DNA of 64,000 nt from Massilia sp. YIM B02769 (GCF_030411995.1 NZ_JASNRC010000007.1:288551-352550); one strand, 5' to 3'. Numbered from the stretch's first letter, positions 42,878 through 55,738 are shown. Notes: generated by a model not told the origin, from the letters alone. Program-made: numbers and translations.

Positions 42878-45800
42878 TCAATGCGCATGGCCCTCCCCGG
42901 TTTCGCAATGGTGCGGCTGCGCGCGGCACAGGCCTTCCTGGGCCTGCAAAGCGAGACGCCGTGCCTCGACTTGTTCCTTCGTGCGCGCCGGCGCCAGGAT
43001 CTCGTCCTGGGTGTACACGCGGCCGTTCTTGATCACCAGGCGCACATCGGCGGCCGCCTTCAGGTCCTGCAGCGGGTTGCCGTTCACGACGATCAGGTCG
43101 GCCAGCTTGCCTCGCTCGATCGTGCCCAGGTCGTCGCCCACCAGCGCGATCCGTGCCGCGTCGCGCGTGGCCGACTGCAAGGCCGCCAGGTTGCCCTGCA
43201 CCAGGGCCGCGCCGCGCAGGTTCAGGTGCAGCGAAATGCCCGGCACCACCAGCGGCGAATCGGTGCCGTTGGCCACCAGCGCGCCCGCCGCTTTCACTTT
43301 GGCCTGCTGGGTGGCGTCGTTGACGATGGTGGCAATCTGCGCAGCGGTCGGCGGCGCGGCGTTCTGCAGGCCGGCGACAAAATTCGGCGGCACCAGGATG
43401 AAACGCGGATCCGTGGCGATGCCGGGGTCGAGCCCGGCCAGCGCGCTGCTCGAGAACAGCGTGTCGATCAGGTTGAAGCCGCCCTTGCCATACACATCGG
43501 CCGCGTCCTGGTAGGTCACCAGCCGCGCGAACGACTTCGACCAGCCATAGCCCATGCGCTGGGTCGCCGACAAATGGGTGGTCCCAAGCAGGCCGGTCGC
43601 GGCGCCCGGCTGCACCATGTGGGTCCCGCTCGGCACGCCCAGGTCGAGCGCCCCTTGCGCGATACGCTCCATGACCGGGATCGGCGCCCGCACATAGCTC
43701 TTCAGGAAGTCGGCATCCATGCGCTTGGCCTTGTCGATCTCGAGCTGGGCGATCTGCGGCGTGCGCAGGGTCCGCGCGAAGCTGTAGAACAGGCGGTTGC
43801 CCTCCCACAGCGGCGGCGAGACGAACAGGCGCGGCCCGATCAGCTTGCCCGCTTCCAGCGCCTCGCGCATCTCCACGCTCTGGTGCAGCGGCCCTGCCAC
43901 CGATTGCGCGGTGGTCACGCCGTAGGACAGCATCAGCTGGGCGATCTGGCCGAACTGGCCGCCCTGGTACAGGGTCAGCGGATGCAGGTGGGTCTCGATC
44001 AGGCCCGGCATCACCGTCAAGCCGCCGGCATCGACCACGCGCGCGCCGGCTTCGTGGGCCGCGTGGGGCGCCACCGAGACGATGCGGTTGCCCTCCAATA
44101 CGATGTCGACGTCGTGGCGCAGCGCGGCCCCGACGCCGTCCCACAGCGCGCCGGCGTGGACCAGGGTGCGGCCCTGCGGCACCTGCTGGCGCCATGCGAG
44201 CCGCACCGGGATGTCGCGCATGTTGCTGCCGTCGGCACGCACGGTGCGCACGCGTTCGGCCGACTTGTACAGGATCGTCTGCGAATCGCCGCCCCACACC
44301 GGCAGGTCGGCGATGTCGTCCGTGACCTGGCGCGCCGGCCCGGCCGGGGCCCCGTTCGCGTCCAGCGGCATCACGTGCAGGCGCGAGTCCATGATGAAGG
44401 CCACCTTGCTGCCGTCCGGCGCCAGCGCGGCCGCGCCTTCGTCGCGTTCGGAGATCTGCTGCGGCGCCGGCGCCACCGCGTAAAAGGTGCCGGTGCGGCT
44501 GGCCAGGTCGATCACGCGCAGCTTGTTGTAGCCCTCGCGGAAGCGGTTGTTGATGCGCTCGTTATCGACCAGCAGGATGCGGCGCCCGTCCGGTGTCCAT
44601 TGCGGCGTGCTGACCTGGGTGCTGTTCGAAGCGATGATCACTTCCGGGGTGTTCGTGGCGCGGTTCCAGATTTCCAGCTGGCCCGAGAGCGTGGTGTAGG
44701 CGATGCGGCCGCCGTCCGGCGACAGCTTGGGCGTGACCATCGAGCGGCCGGGAATCGCGGCCAGGCGGGTGCGCGTGCCGCTGGCCAGGTCGACCTGGTC
44801 CACCGCCAGCTGACCGGCGTTGCCCCGCTCGGAAGAGAAGTACACCGCCCGGCCATCGGCCGTCCATTGCGGATTGGCGTCGCGATCAAGGTCGTCCGTC
44901 ACGCGTACCGGCTCTTCTCCGATGCGCATGGTCCAGACATCGTTGAGGGCGACAAAGGCAATGTGCTGGCCGTCCGGCGAGAGCACCGGCGCGCTGATGC
45001 CCGCCACCTGGCGCGTGCCAAGCTTGTCGAAGCCGCGCTCCTTCGGCTTCTTGAGGACCGGACGGCGCAGCTTCAGTTCGGCACGAAACTCAAGGTCCTG
45101 GCGGGCGCCGCCGGCGGCGTCGCGCGTGCGGATCTTGCCGTCGCTGGTGTACAGGAAGCGGCCGTCGGCCAGGAAGCGCGCCGGGAACGGAAAGATGTCT
45201 TCGTCGGTGCTGACCTGGGCACCGCCCAACACAAGCTGGCGCGCCGCGTTCTGGTAGACCAGCGCGCTGCCGTCCGGCGTCCAGGCCGGCGCCGTGCCGG
45301 GTGCGACGGTCGTCGGGGCGCCGCCGGTAATCGGCGCGGTGAGCACGTTGCTGCCATCCACATAGGCCAGGCGCGTGCCGTCGGGCGACACCACCGGATT
45401 GCTTTCCGCGCCAGGGCCGGTGGTCAGCTGCACCGGCGCCGCGCCGCCCAGGGCCACGCTCCAGATCTTGTACTGGCCGTCGCCGCTGCGGTCCGACGAG
45501 AATACCAGGCCGCTGCCGTCCGGCAGCCAGGCCGGTTCGCGGTCGTCATACGGGCCGGCCGTGATCTCCCTCGGTTCGCGTCCGTCCGGATCGATCGTCC
45601 AGACATGGAAGTTCCCTTCCGGCGCGTAATTCTGGAAGGCGATGCGCTTGCCGTCCGGCGACCAGACGGGTGCGGTCGGTTCCAGCGTGTAGTCGGTAAT
45701 GCGCACCGCGCGTCCGCCCGCGCCCGGCATCACCCAGAGTGCGCCCTGGGCCGAGAACACGATGCGCTTGCCGTCCGGCGAAGGCGCGGCGGCCATGTTG

Positions 45801-45970
45801 GTACCTTCGCGCAGTTCGACAATCAGGTCGCGGGTTGGCCCGTGCAGTCCGTTCAGCTGGTCCACCGTCGTGCCGCCGGGCCATTGGCAAGCCGAGAGCA
45901 AGGCCGCGCCGACGGCGGCCGCCAGGGCAGTACGCACGCATGACTGCCGCAAGCCGATTCGATTCTTCAT
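42878..45970 (-). CDS. Lipoprotein amidohydrolase with N-terminal TolB/WD40-like beta-propeller
   Basis: The 1,030-residue protein has a lipobox (AALLSACQWPG, Cys28), so it is anchored in the envelope. The propeller part (about 45-600) has repeated PDGxxIxF blades (MAAAPSPDGKRIVFSAQG, APVWSPDGKRIAFQ, PQWTPDGRRILLVDNE). The C-terminal amidohydrolase domain has the metal-binding HLH (GLIETHLHPL), SGTHMV, GTDSPLV (metal Asp) and the family end KLADLIVVNGNPL. Such TolB-amidohydrolase fusions hydrolyse peptides or imides; the substrate is unknown. A 292-bp divergent gap separates it from the DUF3606 gene. Confidence 0.88.
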   Translation of the reverse strand: MKNRIGLRQSCVRTALAAAVGAALLSACQWPGGTTVDQLNGLHGPTRDLIVELREGTNMAAAPSPDGKRIVFSAQGALWVMPGAGGRAVRITDYTLEPTAPVWSPDGKRIAFQNYAPEGNFHVWTIDPDGREPREITAGPYDDREPAWLPDGSGLVFSSDRSGDGQYKIWSVALGGAAPVQLTTGPGAESNPVVSPDGTRLAYVDGSNVLTAPITGGAPTTVAPGTAPAWTPDGSALVYQNAARQLVLGGAQVSTDEDIFPFPARFLADGRFLYTSDGKIRTRDAAGGARQDLEFRAELKLRRPVLKKPKERGFDKLGTRQVAGISAPVLSPDGQHIAFVALNDVWTMRIGEEPVRVTDDLDRDANPQWTADGRAVYFSSERGNAGQLAVDQVDLASGTRTRLAAIPGRSMVTPKLSPDGGRIAYTTLSGQLEIWNRATNTPEVIIASNSTQVSTPQWTPDGRRILLVDNERINNRFREGYNKLRVIDLASRTGTFYAVAPAPQQISERDEGAAALAPDGSKVAFIMDSRLHVMPLDANGAPAGPARQVTDDIADLPVWGGDSQTILYKSAERVRTVRADGSNMRDIPVRLAWRQQVPQGRTLVHAGALWDGVGAALRHDVDIVLEGNRIVSVAPHAAHEAGARVVDAGGLTVMPGLIETHLHPLTLYQGGQFGQIAQLMLSYGVTTAQSVAGPLHQSVEMREALEAGKLIGPRLFVSPPLWEGNRLFYSFARTLRTPQIAQLEIDKAKRMDADFLKSYVRAPIPVMERIAQGALDLGVPSGTHMVQPGAATGLLGTTHLSATQRMGYGWSKSFARLVTYQDAADVYGKGGFNLIDTLFSSSALAGLDPGIATDPRFILVPPNFVAGLQNAAPPTAAQIATIVNDATQQAKVKAAGALVANGTDSPLVVPGISLHLNLRGAALVQGNLAALQSATRDAARIALVGDDLGTIERGKLADLIVVNGNPLQDLKAAADVRLVIKNGRVYTQDEILAPARTKEQVEARRLALQAQEGLCRAQPHHCETGEGHAH

Positions 45971-46262
45971 GTGTTCCTCCGGATGAGTTGCCTAAATGCA
46001 CCAAAGTGGTGCGCGGGCGACTCATCGATGCTCGGGCTCGCTTCTTACGCCAAACTTACTGCTGAGTCTGACTGGAAATGCATCGCAGGCAGAACGCATC
46101 GGGACTGATTTCGCTCAAGTCTCGCTGCTGACTGTGAGGAACTTCGGGGAAGTTTCGCAGTAGAGGTGCATATAAGAAATGCAAGCAGAAGGTGAAGTGC
46201 TTAACGGACCAGGCCCGAGGCCACTGGCATATTGGATGCAAACTCGTCAATAGGAGGCCATC

Positions 46263-46442
46263 ATGTCCGACAACAAACAAGACCGCGGCCAGCAGGACCG
46301 TTCCCGTATCGACGTGCACGAGGATTACGAAGTGCGCCACTGGACCGAAGCCCTGGGCGTGTCGAAGGAAGAGCTCGAAAAAGCCGTGAAAGCGGTCGGC
46401 CCTTCGGTCAGCGCCGTGCGCGCACACCTCGGCAAACAGTAA
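46263..46442 (+). CDS. DUF3606 protein
   Basis: The 59-residue hydrophilic protein has the DUF3606 signature DRSRIDVHEDYEVRHWTEALGVSKEELEKAVKAVG. AGGAGG lies 6 bp before the ATG. DUF3606 proteins are small cytoplasmic proteins widespread in soil bacteria and commonly linked to stress. It precedes the second MscS gene by about 165 bp; the MscS and SDR genes may share its control. Confidence 0.88.
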   Translation: MSDNKQDRGQQDRSRIDVHEDYEVRHWTEALGVSKEELEKAVKAVGPSVSAVRAHLGKQ

Positions 46443-46608
46443 CACCCAGCTCTCCCCCGGACGCCCTGCGCGTCCATCCCCTGCCGCCGCTGGCGCCCGA
46501 CTTGCCGTCGGCCAGCCGCGGCAGCGTACCCGGGAGCCCGCGCCAGCGGCGCCGGCTGCCATCCGTCCGCGCGCCCTTGCGCCACCCCTTCCGTGAAAGG
46601 AGCCCAAT

Positions 46609-47751
46609 GTGGATATCCGCGCCTTTATTGCATCGCTCGACATTTCGCTGACCAATGCCTTGTTCGCCGCCGGCCTGGCGGTTGCTTCCTTCCTGGCCAT
46701 CCATGCCGCGCTGGCCCTGTTCCGGCGCCGCCTCGACCAGTTGAGCGACGAGTCGGCGCACCGCCCGGTCGCCGAAGTGCTGCGCAAGACCCTGGCCCGC
46801 ACCAGCAACCTGGTGGTGCTGGCCACCGCCGTGCTGATCGGCCTGTCGGCACTCGACCTGCCGCCGCCCTGGAACGCGCGCGTCGGCCACCTGTGGTTCC
46901 TGACGCTCGGCCTGCAGCTGGCGATCTACCTGCACAATGCCGTCAAGGTCACCGCAAGCCGCTACTTCCGCACCCACTCGCACCACGGCAACGACGGCCA
47001 GGTGACGATCGCCCACACCCTGATCATCTGGGTGCTGCAGACGGCGGTCTGGGTCATCTTCGCGCTGGCCCTGCTGTCGAACATGGGGATCGACGTCAGC
47101 ACCTTTGTCGCCAGCCTCGGGATCGGCGGCATCGCCATCGCGCTGGCGGTGCAGAACGTGCTGGGCGATTTGTTCGCCTCGCTCTCGATCGCCCTCGACA
47201 AGCCGTTCGAGGTGGGTGACTCCATTTCCACCGGCAGCATCTCGGGCACGGTGGAAAAGGTCGGCCTGAAGACCACCCGGCTGCGTGCCGCGAGCGGCGA
47301 GCAGATCGTGATTTCGAACGCGGCGCTGCTGAAGGACACGGTGTCGAACTTCAAGCGCATGCAGACGCGCCGCATCGTGTTCACCCTGCGCGCCCATCCC
47401 GACACGCCGGCGGCGCTGGCCGCCAAGGTGCCGGAGGCGGTCAAGGCCATCATCGAGGCGCAGGACAAGGTCAGCTTCGGCCGCGCCCACCTGAGCAAGT
47501 ACGACCAGAACTTCATCGAGTACGAAGTCGTCTACACCATGCAGACCGCGGACTACGATTTGTTCATGAGCACCCAGCAGGCGATCCTGCTGGCGGCGAT
47601 GCAGATGTTCGCCGCGCTGAAGATCTCGACCGCGCCGCGCGCCCAGCAACTGCTGCTGCAGGAGCCGCTGCCCGATGCCGCACCCGAACTCCCGGCGGAA
47701 GGCCGGGTCAGACCACCGGCAACCCTGCGCAGCCTGCCGCAAGGCGCCTGA
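46609..47751 (+). CDS. MscS-family mechanosensitive ion channel (second copy)
   Basis: The 380-residue inner-membrane protein is paralogous to the channel at 31524. The core VASLGIGGIAIALAVQNVLGDLFASLSIALDKPFEVGDSI and the following VEKVGLKTTRLRAASGEQIVISNAALL match closely. The N-terminus has two or three hydrophobic helices. The C-terminal tail is Pro-rich. It should protect against hypo-osmotic shock. The SDR gene follows after 43 bp. Confidence 0.92.
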   Translation: MDIRAFIASLDISLTNALFAAGLAVASFLAIHAALALFRRRLDQLSDESAHRPVAEVLRKTLARTSNLVVLATAVLIGLSALDLPPPWNARVGHLWFLTLGLQLAIYLHNAVKVTASRYFRTHSHHGNDGQVTIAHTLIIWVLQTAVWVIFALALLSNMGIDVSTFVASLGIGGIAIALAVQNVLGDLFASLSIALDKPFEVGDSISTGSISGTVEKVGLKTTRLRAASGEQIVISNAALLKDTVSNFKRMQTRRIVFTLRAHPDTPAALAAKVPEAVKAIIEAQDKVSFGRAHLSKYDQNFIEYEVVYTMQTADYDLFMSTQQAILLAAMQMFAALKISTAPRAQQLLLQEPLPDAAPELPAEGRVRPPATLRSLPQGA

Positions 47752-47794
47752 GCTGCCGGTCTCCCAACCGAATCACGCAAGGAGGATTGTTTCG

Positions 47795-48634
47795 ATGAAC
47801 CAGCCCAAGCAACAACAGCAGCCACCCGGGACCGAAGCCGGGCTCACGCCCAAGGCCGACCACGGCGAAACCAGCTACCAGGGTTCCGGCAAGCTGGCCG
47901 GCAAGGCCACCATCATCACCGGCGGCGACAGCGGCATCGGCCGCGCCGTCGCCCTCGCCTTTGCGCGCGAAGGCGCCGACGTGCTGATCGCCTACCTCAA
48001 CGAGCACGAGGATGCAAAAGAGACCGCGCGCCTGGTCGAGGAAGCCGGCCGCAAGGCCGTGCTGGTGGCGGGCGACATCGCCGAGCCGGCCCACTGCCGG
48101 GCGATCGTCGACAAGGCGGTGCAGGCATTCGGACGCATCGACGTCCTGGTGAACAACGCCGCCTTCCAGATGACGCGCGAATCGCTGGAAGAGATTCCCG
48201 ATGACGAGTGGGATTACACCTTCCAGGTGAACATCACGGCCATGTTCCACATCTGCAAAGCGGCGGTGAAGCACATGCAGCCGGGGTCGTCGATCATCAA
48301 CACCAGCTCGATCAACTCCGACAAGCCGAAGCCGACCCTGCTGGCGTATGCCACCACCAAGGGCGCGATCGCCAACTTCACGGCCGGGCTGGCGCAGCTG
48401 CTGGCAGAGAAAGGCATCCGCGCGAATTCAGTGGCGCCGGGGCCGATCTGGACGCCGCTGATTCCATCGACCATGCCGCCGGAGGAAGTGGAAAGCTTCG
48501 GCTCGCAGGTGCCGATGAAGCGGCCGGGGCAGCCGGCGGAAGTGGCGCCGGTGTATGTGATGCTGGCGTCGGACCAGGCGAGTTATATTTCCGGCGCGCG
48601 GATCGCGGTGACCGGCGGGACGCCGATTTTATAA
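47795..48634 (+). CDS. Short-chain dehydrogenase/reductase (YhdF/YghA-like glucose/ribitol dehydrogenase type)
   Basis: The protein is 279 residues from the ATG at 47795 (AGGAGG nine bases upstream). The N-terminal tail before the Rossmann fold is long and Gln/Pro-rich (MNQPKQQQQPPGTEAGLTPKADHGETSYQGSGKL), typical of the YhdF/YghA SDRs. The cofactor motif is TGGDSGIGRAVA. The catalytic Ser and YxxxK are in NTSSINS and LAYATTKGAI. VNNAAFQM is the NNAG variant. The role is probably stress-related aldehyde or polyol metabolism. Confidence 0.92.
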   Translation: MNQPKQQQQPPGTEAGLTPKADHGETSYQGSGKLAGKATIITGGDSGIGRAVALAFAREGADVLIAYLNEHEDAKETARLVEEAGRKAVLVAGDIAEPAHCRAIVDKAVQAFGRIDVLVNNAAFQMTRESLEEIPDDEWDYTFQVNITAMFHICKAAVKHMQPGSSIINTSSINSDKPKPTLLAYATTKGAIANFTAGLAQLLAEKGIRANSVAPGPIWTPLIPSTMPPEEVESFGSQVPMKRPGQPAEVAPVYVMLASDQASYISGARIAVTGGTPIL

Positions 48635-48677
48635 GCGGCCGAATCTCCGCAGCGTCATATTGATCGGCGGCCGTGAC

Positions 48678-48855
48678 CGTACGGTGGGCACCCCGTGCCC
48701 ACGCGGAATCTGGCGCGGTGTTGGCGTTTAATCTAATCGAAAACGAAAAGCCGCGTTGACGCATCTGGAAGCGTCAACGCGGCTTTTGCGTATCGATAGG
48801 GTAATCCGTCAACACGATGCGGCGTTCCGCATGGGCACGGAGTGCCCACCGTACG
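48678..48855. repeat. Inverted REP pair flanking a strong terminator
   Basis: REP-like elements lie at 48678-48706 (CGTACGGTGGGCACCC...) and, inverted, at 48827-48855 (...GTGCCCACCGTACG). They bracket the 17-bp perfect hairpin at 48746-48787. No gene lies between. Confidence 0.7.
48746..48787. terminator. Bidirectional rho-independent terminator
   Basis: A 17-bp perfect stem, AAAAGCCGCGTTGACGC with its complement, has an 8-base loop; T4 follows on both strands. It serves the convergent SDR and penicillin-binding protein genes. Confidence 0.92.
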
Positions 48856-48882
48856 AACGCGGCCGTCGACTCCGGGGACCGG

Positions 48883-51306
<2,424 letters not shown>

Positions 51307-51430
51307 TGATGTCCTTGGGTGATGCGTTGCCTTATCCGCAAAGTATAGCCGACCGGAGCCGAGTGACAGGCACGCAACGTCGCGTGGTGGGTGTTACCAA
51401 AATTAGAACGGTTTCCGCTATGATAATGGT

Positions 51431-51925
51431 ATGTCCCAACAGAACAACCAAGGCGAGGTCGACCGGCTCGCCCCCGAGACACGGGTGCTGCGCCAGTTCC
51501 GCATCGTCTTCAATTCGATCAAGAGCCACTTTCGCCAGGTCGAGCGCGACGCCGGCCTGGGCGGGGCCCAGCTCTGGGCCTTGTCGGTAATCTCCCAATC
51601 GCCCGGCATCGGCGTGACCGAACTGGCGCGCGCACTCGACATCCACCAGTCCACCGCCAGCAACCTGGTGCGCACCCTCACCAGCCGCGGCCTGATCGCC
51701 AGCGCGCGCGAGGGCCTGGACCGCCGCGGCGTGGCCCTGCGCACCCTGGCCGCCGCCGACGCCGTGCTGCAGCGCGCGCCCCAGCCTTTCGTCGGCGTGC
51801 TGCCGGACGCCCTGGCCAGCCTCGACGCCGCTACCCTGGCGCGCCTGGAACAGGACCTGGCCGTGCTGATCGCGCGCCTGGCGGCCGATGAAGCCGGCGC
51901 CCATATGCCGCTGGGCGATGCCTAG
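51431..51925 (+). CDS. MarR-family transcriptional regulator
   Basis: The 164-residue protein has a winged-helix core: GVTELARALDIHQSTASNLVRTLTSRGLIA, then a wing with DRRGVALRTLAA. The N- and C-terminal helices mediate dimerisation. It would bind a palindromic operator, possibly its own promoter, since a TATGATAAT stretch lies just before the start. No obvious target transporter is adjacent. Its last 4 bp overlap the stop of the convergent M28 peptidase gene. Confidence 0.9.
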   Translation: MSQQNNQGEVDRLAPETRVLRQFRIVFNSIKSHFRQVERDAGLGGAQLWALSVISQSPGIGVTELARALDIHQSTASNLVRTLTSRGLIASAREGLDRRGVALRTLAAADAVLQRAPQPFVGVLPDALASLDAATLARLEQDLAVLIARLAADEAGAHMPLGDA

Positions 51926-54396
51926 CGTCCGCTGACGGTTACGGGGCAGCTGCCGGCCGGCCGCCCATCACAGCCTGCGGGACCATCAGCGCCGGGTTGG
52001 CGACCGGTCCCGGCTGGCGCGTTCGCGACTTCGTGGGCTATGATGGCGAGCGCGATTGCCGAATATTGCTGCGCCGTTCGGAACGGCAGCACCTGGTCGT
52101 AGGTATCGGCGACGGTATGGTGGACATGTTCGTAATCGAAATCGGTCAGCGCAGACAGTCGCGGCGTCAGGATGCCTTTCGCTGCGAACACGTCAGCGTC
52201 GCTGCCGGTATTTCCCCGATTGCGCGGACGCGGCGCGTGCTCGATGCCGGCCTCGAAGCCGAATACCGGATGCACGCCCGCCAGGTTGCGCTGCACACGG
52301 GCGAATACATCGCCCCACGCGGGCGGCACGGCGATGCCGCTCAAGGCGCCGGGCCGCGCATCCCGGTTCAGCATCATGACCACGCCGGGCAGCGCGGCGG
52401 CATGCTGCTGCGCGAACGCCGCTGCGCCTTTCAATCCGAGTTCCTCGGCGCCGAACAGGACCAGCATGATGGTGCGGCGCGGCTTTGCGCCGGACGCCGC
52501 CAGCAGGCGCATCGCTTCCATCATGGTGGCGACGCCCGCGCCGTTGTCGGCCGCGCCGGTAGCGCCGTCGAAGCTGTCGAGGTGCGCGCCCAGCAGCACG
52601 ATCTCGTCCGGTTGCTGCGTCCCGGGAATGCGCGCCACCACGTTGTGCCATGCCACGGGGCCGGGATAGAACCAGTTGCGGATGTCGAATTCCAGCACGA
52701 CCGGCTCCCCGGAGGCCGTGCGCTGCCGGATAGCGTCGTACTGCGCCGCGGCCAGCTTGATATCGGGGAGCGTCGGCAGCGCATCCCAGGAAGTCGGCGC
52801 TGCGGTGCCGGAATACAGGGGCTCGTCGGCGGCCTGGATGGTGCCCAGCGCGCCTGCCTTTGCCAACGCCAGCATGATCGCCCGCGGCCGGTGGAAGTAT
52901 TCGCCGTCGCGTCCGCCGCCACTGCTGCGGCCGCCGATCAGCACCCATTTGTCCCGGAATTCGGCAGCCCGCGCCAGGGCCTGGTCGAGGGTGGCGGGTC
53001 CGGCGACGGCCAGGCCGCGCTGCCGGCCGCGGGTGCCGGCGGTGAATGCCGGCGTCGCCATGCGCAGCGTCTCTTCGCGCGGTGCCACCATACGTGCCAT
53101 CCATGGGCCGCGGTTGAAACCCACCGCTACCTGCCCTGCTTCTTCGAGCTCGGCTCGCAGGCCCCACTGTGCGAACTGCATGCGCGCCCATGCCGCCGCG
53201 TGCGTGTAGGCGTCGCTGCCCGGCATGCGGCCGCCGAAGCGGTTGCTCAGGATGTCGAGCCATTCCAGCGCGCGCCCGTCGGTGGTGCCGAGCCTGACGA
53301 CCGCTTGCACGACCGGGTCGTCCGAGGCCGTGCGCCCGGGGCCGGCAAACGCCGCGCCGGGGTCCCTGCCCCCCAGGGCTGCCAGGAACGCCGGCAGCTC
53401 GCCCCTGGCGCGGGCAGAGAGGGCCAGGTCCAGCTTTTCCGATCTTTGCTTCGGATCCCGGCGCAGCAAGGCTTCGTAGGCGCGCGAGGCCCCCTCCATG
53501 CCTGCGGCGGCGACCGCGTCCGGCTGTACGCGCGGCATCGGCTGTTCGATCTGGAATGCCATGGCGCTGGCCGTGTACTGGAACTGCAGTACCTCGCCGC
53601 TGCCGGCGCCACCCGCCGCCCCAAGCCAGCCGAACGCGGGTCCAGGTTCGAACGTGAGGTCGGGAACCTCGCGCACCCAGCTGTCGAGCCAGGCGCCGTC
53701 GCGCAGCATGGCCGCGCGCGGATCGTGCCCGCGCTCGATCTCCGGTGCGCGCGCCAGCCGCAGCACGCGCGCACGCTCGGCTTCGGTCGATGGCCCGCGT
53801 GCCGGGGCGGCATCCGGTTCCCGTTGCGGCGCGCTCGCCGCAACAAGCCGCAGCGCGGCCAAGGGGCGGACATCGCGCGCAGCGACGCGTTGCCCCCGCA
53901 CAGGCTTGGGTTCGTCCTCGTCGGTCTCGATCAGCCGCTCGCCGACCAGCCGCTCACCCTGCGCCGCGAGCGTCCAGCGCACGGTCACCTCGGTGCTGGC
54001 GTCCTCACCGTCGCGGCCGCGCGTAACGCGCTTGCCGGCGTGGGTAAAGACGGCGCGCCCGCCCTCGAAGCGGCCATCCATGTCGCGCGTGGAGCTGACC
54101 TGGCCCTGTTCGTCGAGCCAGGCGATCGAGCCCGCCAGTCCGCTCGCGGAACGCGTGATCGTGAGAATGCCCTTGCCCATGATATCGGTGACGACGCCGT
54201 TATCCGACGTGGCGCCGACGGCGGTTTCGACGCGCCATTGTCCGGCGAGCGCGGAGGTCGCGGGCGCGGCGGCGTGCAGTGCACCCGGGCAGGCCGCGGC
54301 GCAGAGCAAGCAGCCCGCTCCCGAGGGGAGGCGCGAAAGACGCGAAAGACGCGCCCACAGCGCGAAGACGACTGCATGACAGCGATGAAGGTTCAT
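51922..54396 (-). CDS. Secreted M28-family metallopeptidase
   Basis: The protein is about 824 residues from the ATG at 54396, which begins a signal peptide (MNLHRCHAVVFALWARLSRL...). An upstream in-frame extension is unlikely. The N-terminal region is about 450 residues, unassigned and possibly substrate-binding. A PA-like insert (about 495-600) follows. The M28 domain has LLGAHLDSFDGATGAADNGAG (His, bridging Asp), VLFGAEELGLKGA (catalytic and metal Glu), LNRDARP and EHVHHTVADTYD (metal His). It should cleave N-terminal residues from peptides outside the cell. It converges with marR. Confidence 0.88.
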   Translation of the reverse strand: MNLHRCHAVVFALWARLSRLSRLPSGAGCLLCAAACPGALHAAAPATSALAGQWRVETAVGATSDNGVVTDIMGKGILTITRSASGLAGSIAWLDEQGQVSSTRDMDGRFEGGRAVFTHAGKRVTRGRDGEDASTEVTVRWTLAAQGERLVGERLIETDEDEPKPVRGQRVAARDVRPLAALRLVAASAPQREPDAAPARGPSTEAERARVLRLARAPEIERGHDPRAAMLRDGAWLDSWVREVPDLTFEPGPAFGWLGAAGGAGSGEVLQFQYTASAMAFQIEQPMPRVQPDAVAAAGMEGASRAYEALLRRDPKQRSEKLDLALSARARGELPAFLAALGGRDPGAAFAGPGRTASDDPVVQAVVRLGTTDGRALEWLDILSNRFGGRMPGSDAYTHAAAWARMQFAQWGLRAELEEAGQVAVGFNRGPWMARMVAPREETLRMATPAFTAGTRGRQRGLAVAGPATLDQALARAAEFRDKWVLIGGRSSGGGRDGEYFHRPRAIMLALAKAGALGTIQAADEPLYSGTAAPTSWDALPTLPDIKLAAAQYDAIRQRTASGEPVVLEFDIRNWFYPGPVAWHNVVARIPGTQQPDEIVLLGAHLDSFDGATGAADNGAGVATMMEAMRLLAASGAKPRRTIMLVLFGAEELGLKGAAAFAQQHAAALPGVVMMLNRDARPGALSGIAVPPAWGDVFARVQRNLAGVHPVFGFEAGIEHAPRPRNRGNTGSDADVFAAKGILTPRLSALTDFDYEHVHHTVADTYDQVLPFRTAQQYSAIALAIIAHEVANAPAGTGRQPGADGPAGCDGRPAGSCPVTVSGR

Positions 54397-54609
54397 TGGT
54401 CCGCCTGTTCCAGTGATGTTGATGAAGGATGCCGATTCCTTCATCGCAATCATCGTGCCAGGCGCAGTCGTCCCATGGAAGCGCGTGCGGCTCGCGCGGG
54501 CAGCTGTCCGCCTGCGGACAATACTATCCGGATCCGGACAGCCCCAGAGCCGTGCCATCCCGCGCCGCTACGCGAACCGCCGGCGACACGTGCAGCGATA
54601 GCCACATCC

Positions 54610-55737
54610 TCAGGTCGGATAGTCGGCGCGGAAGCGGCGCAGCGCCGCATCGACGATGCCCTCGGTGCTGCCCGCTTCCTCGTGCGCCTCGCGCAGGAAG
54701 GCCGCGTCGCTGCCGGTGTGGGTTTCGTTGTACAGGTGTTCGAGCGCCGCTTCGCTGCCCAGCGCCCTGGCGTGCGGTTCGAGGTGGCGCAGCGTGGTCA
54801 GGATGTCTTCGCGCAGCGAGATCGTTTCGTGGGTCTGCGGATGCACCAGGGTGCCGTCGAGGCCGAAGCGGCAGGCCTGGAAGCGGTTGTAGTTGTAGAC
54901 CAGGTAGTCGTCTTCCTGCGGCGGCGGCTCGTTGCGCTCCAGCAGATGGCGGCACAGCGCTTGCAGGTAGCAGGCCAGCGCGGCGGCCCGCTCCACCGTC
55001 AGCGGCGTGTCGCAGACGCGCAGCTCGATGGTGCCGTATTCCGGCTTCGGCCGCAGGTCCCAGTAAAAGTCCTTCATGCTGCGCACGATGCCGGTGTTTT
55101 CCATGCGCGTGAAGTAGTCGCGCTCGAAAGCGTCCCAGCTGAGCAGGAAAGGCGCCCGCCCCGACAGCGGGAAGGCGAACACCGAGTTTAAACGCGCCGA
55201 GTTAAAGCGGGTGTCGCTGCCCTGCAGGAACGGCGACGAAGCCGACAAGGCGATGAAATGCGGGATGTAGCGGTTCAGCGCGTGCAGCAGGAACAGCGCC
55301 TCGTCGCCCGAGCCGCAGCCGATGTGCACGTGCTGGCCGAACACCGTGAACTGCTTGGCCAGGTAGCCGTACAGGGCCGACACCTCGCGAAAGCGCGGCT
55401 TGGAAAAGATGCGGCGCTGCGACCACTGTTGGAACGGGTGGGTGCCGCCGCCGCAGACGCCCACGTTCAGGCGGTCGCCGGCGCGCAGCAGGGTGTCGCG
55501 GATCTCGCGCAGTTCCTTCAGCAGTTCGCCGTGGTGGGTGTGCACGCTCGAATTAATTTCGATCATGCTCTCGGTGATCTCGGGCGTGACGTTGCCGGGG
55601 AAAGGCGCGCGGCCAAGGAGCTCCAGCATGTCCGGCGAGGCGGCCACCAGGTCGAAGTCCGACAGGCTGACCAGTTGCAGTTCCAGCTCCACGCCCATGG
55701 TGAGCGGCTGGGATTGGGCGAATTTTTCGAGCGCCAT
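54610..55737 (-). CDS. ybdK: YbdK-type carboxylate-amine ligase
   Basis: The protein is 375 residues from the ATG at 55737 (AAAGGAGG in front). It belongs to glutamate-cysteine ligase family 2: [12 protein letters not shown] (Mg/Glu-binding start), [50 protein letters not shown] and [16 protein letters not shown]. coli YbdK makes gamma-glutamyl-cysteine weakly; its real substrate is unsettled. It starts 2 bp after the stop of the cation antiporter gene, so the pair is an operon. Confidence 0.93.
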   Translation of the reverse strand: MALEKFAQSQPLTMGVELELQLVSLSDFDLVAASPDMLELLGRAPFPGNVTPEITESMIEINSSVHTHHGELLKELREIRDTLLRAGDRLNVGVCGGGTHPFQQWSQRRIFSKPRFREVSALYGYLAKQFTVFGQHVHIGCGSGDEALFLLHALNRYIPHFIALSASSPFLQGSDTRFNSARLNSVFAFPLSGRAPFLLSWDAFERDYFTRMENTGIVRSMKDFYWDLRPKPEYGTIELRVCDTPLTVERAAALACYLQALCRHLLERNEPPPQEDDYLVYNYNRFQACRFGLDGTLVHPQTHETISLREDILTTLRHLEPHARALGSEAALEHLYNETHTGSDAAFLREAHEEAGSTEGIVDAALRRFRADYPT

Positions 55738-55738
55738 A

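Noticed and set aside
42881..45943. Open frame of 1,020 codons on the plus strand
   Set aside because: It mirrors the lipoprotein amidohydrolase on the minus strand, which has lipobox, blades and metal motifs; the mirror frame has none.
51997..55191. Open frame of 1,064 codons on the plus strand
   Set aside because: It runs opposite the M28 peptidase and ybdK and crosses their intergenic region; no domain is recognisable.
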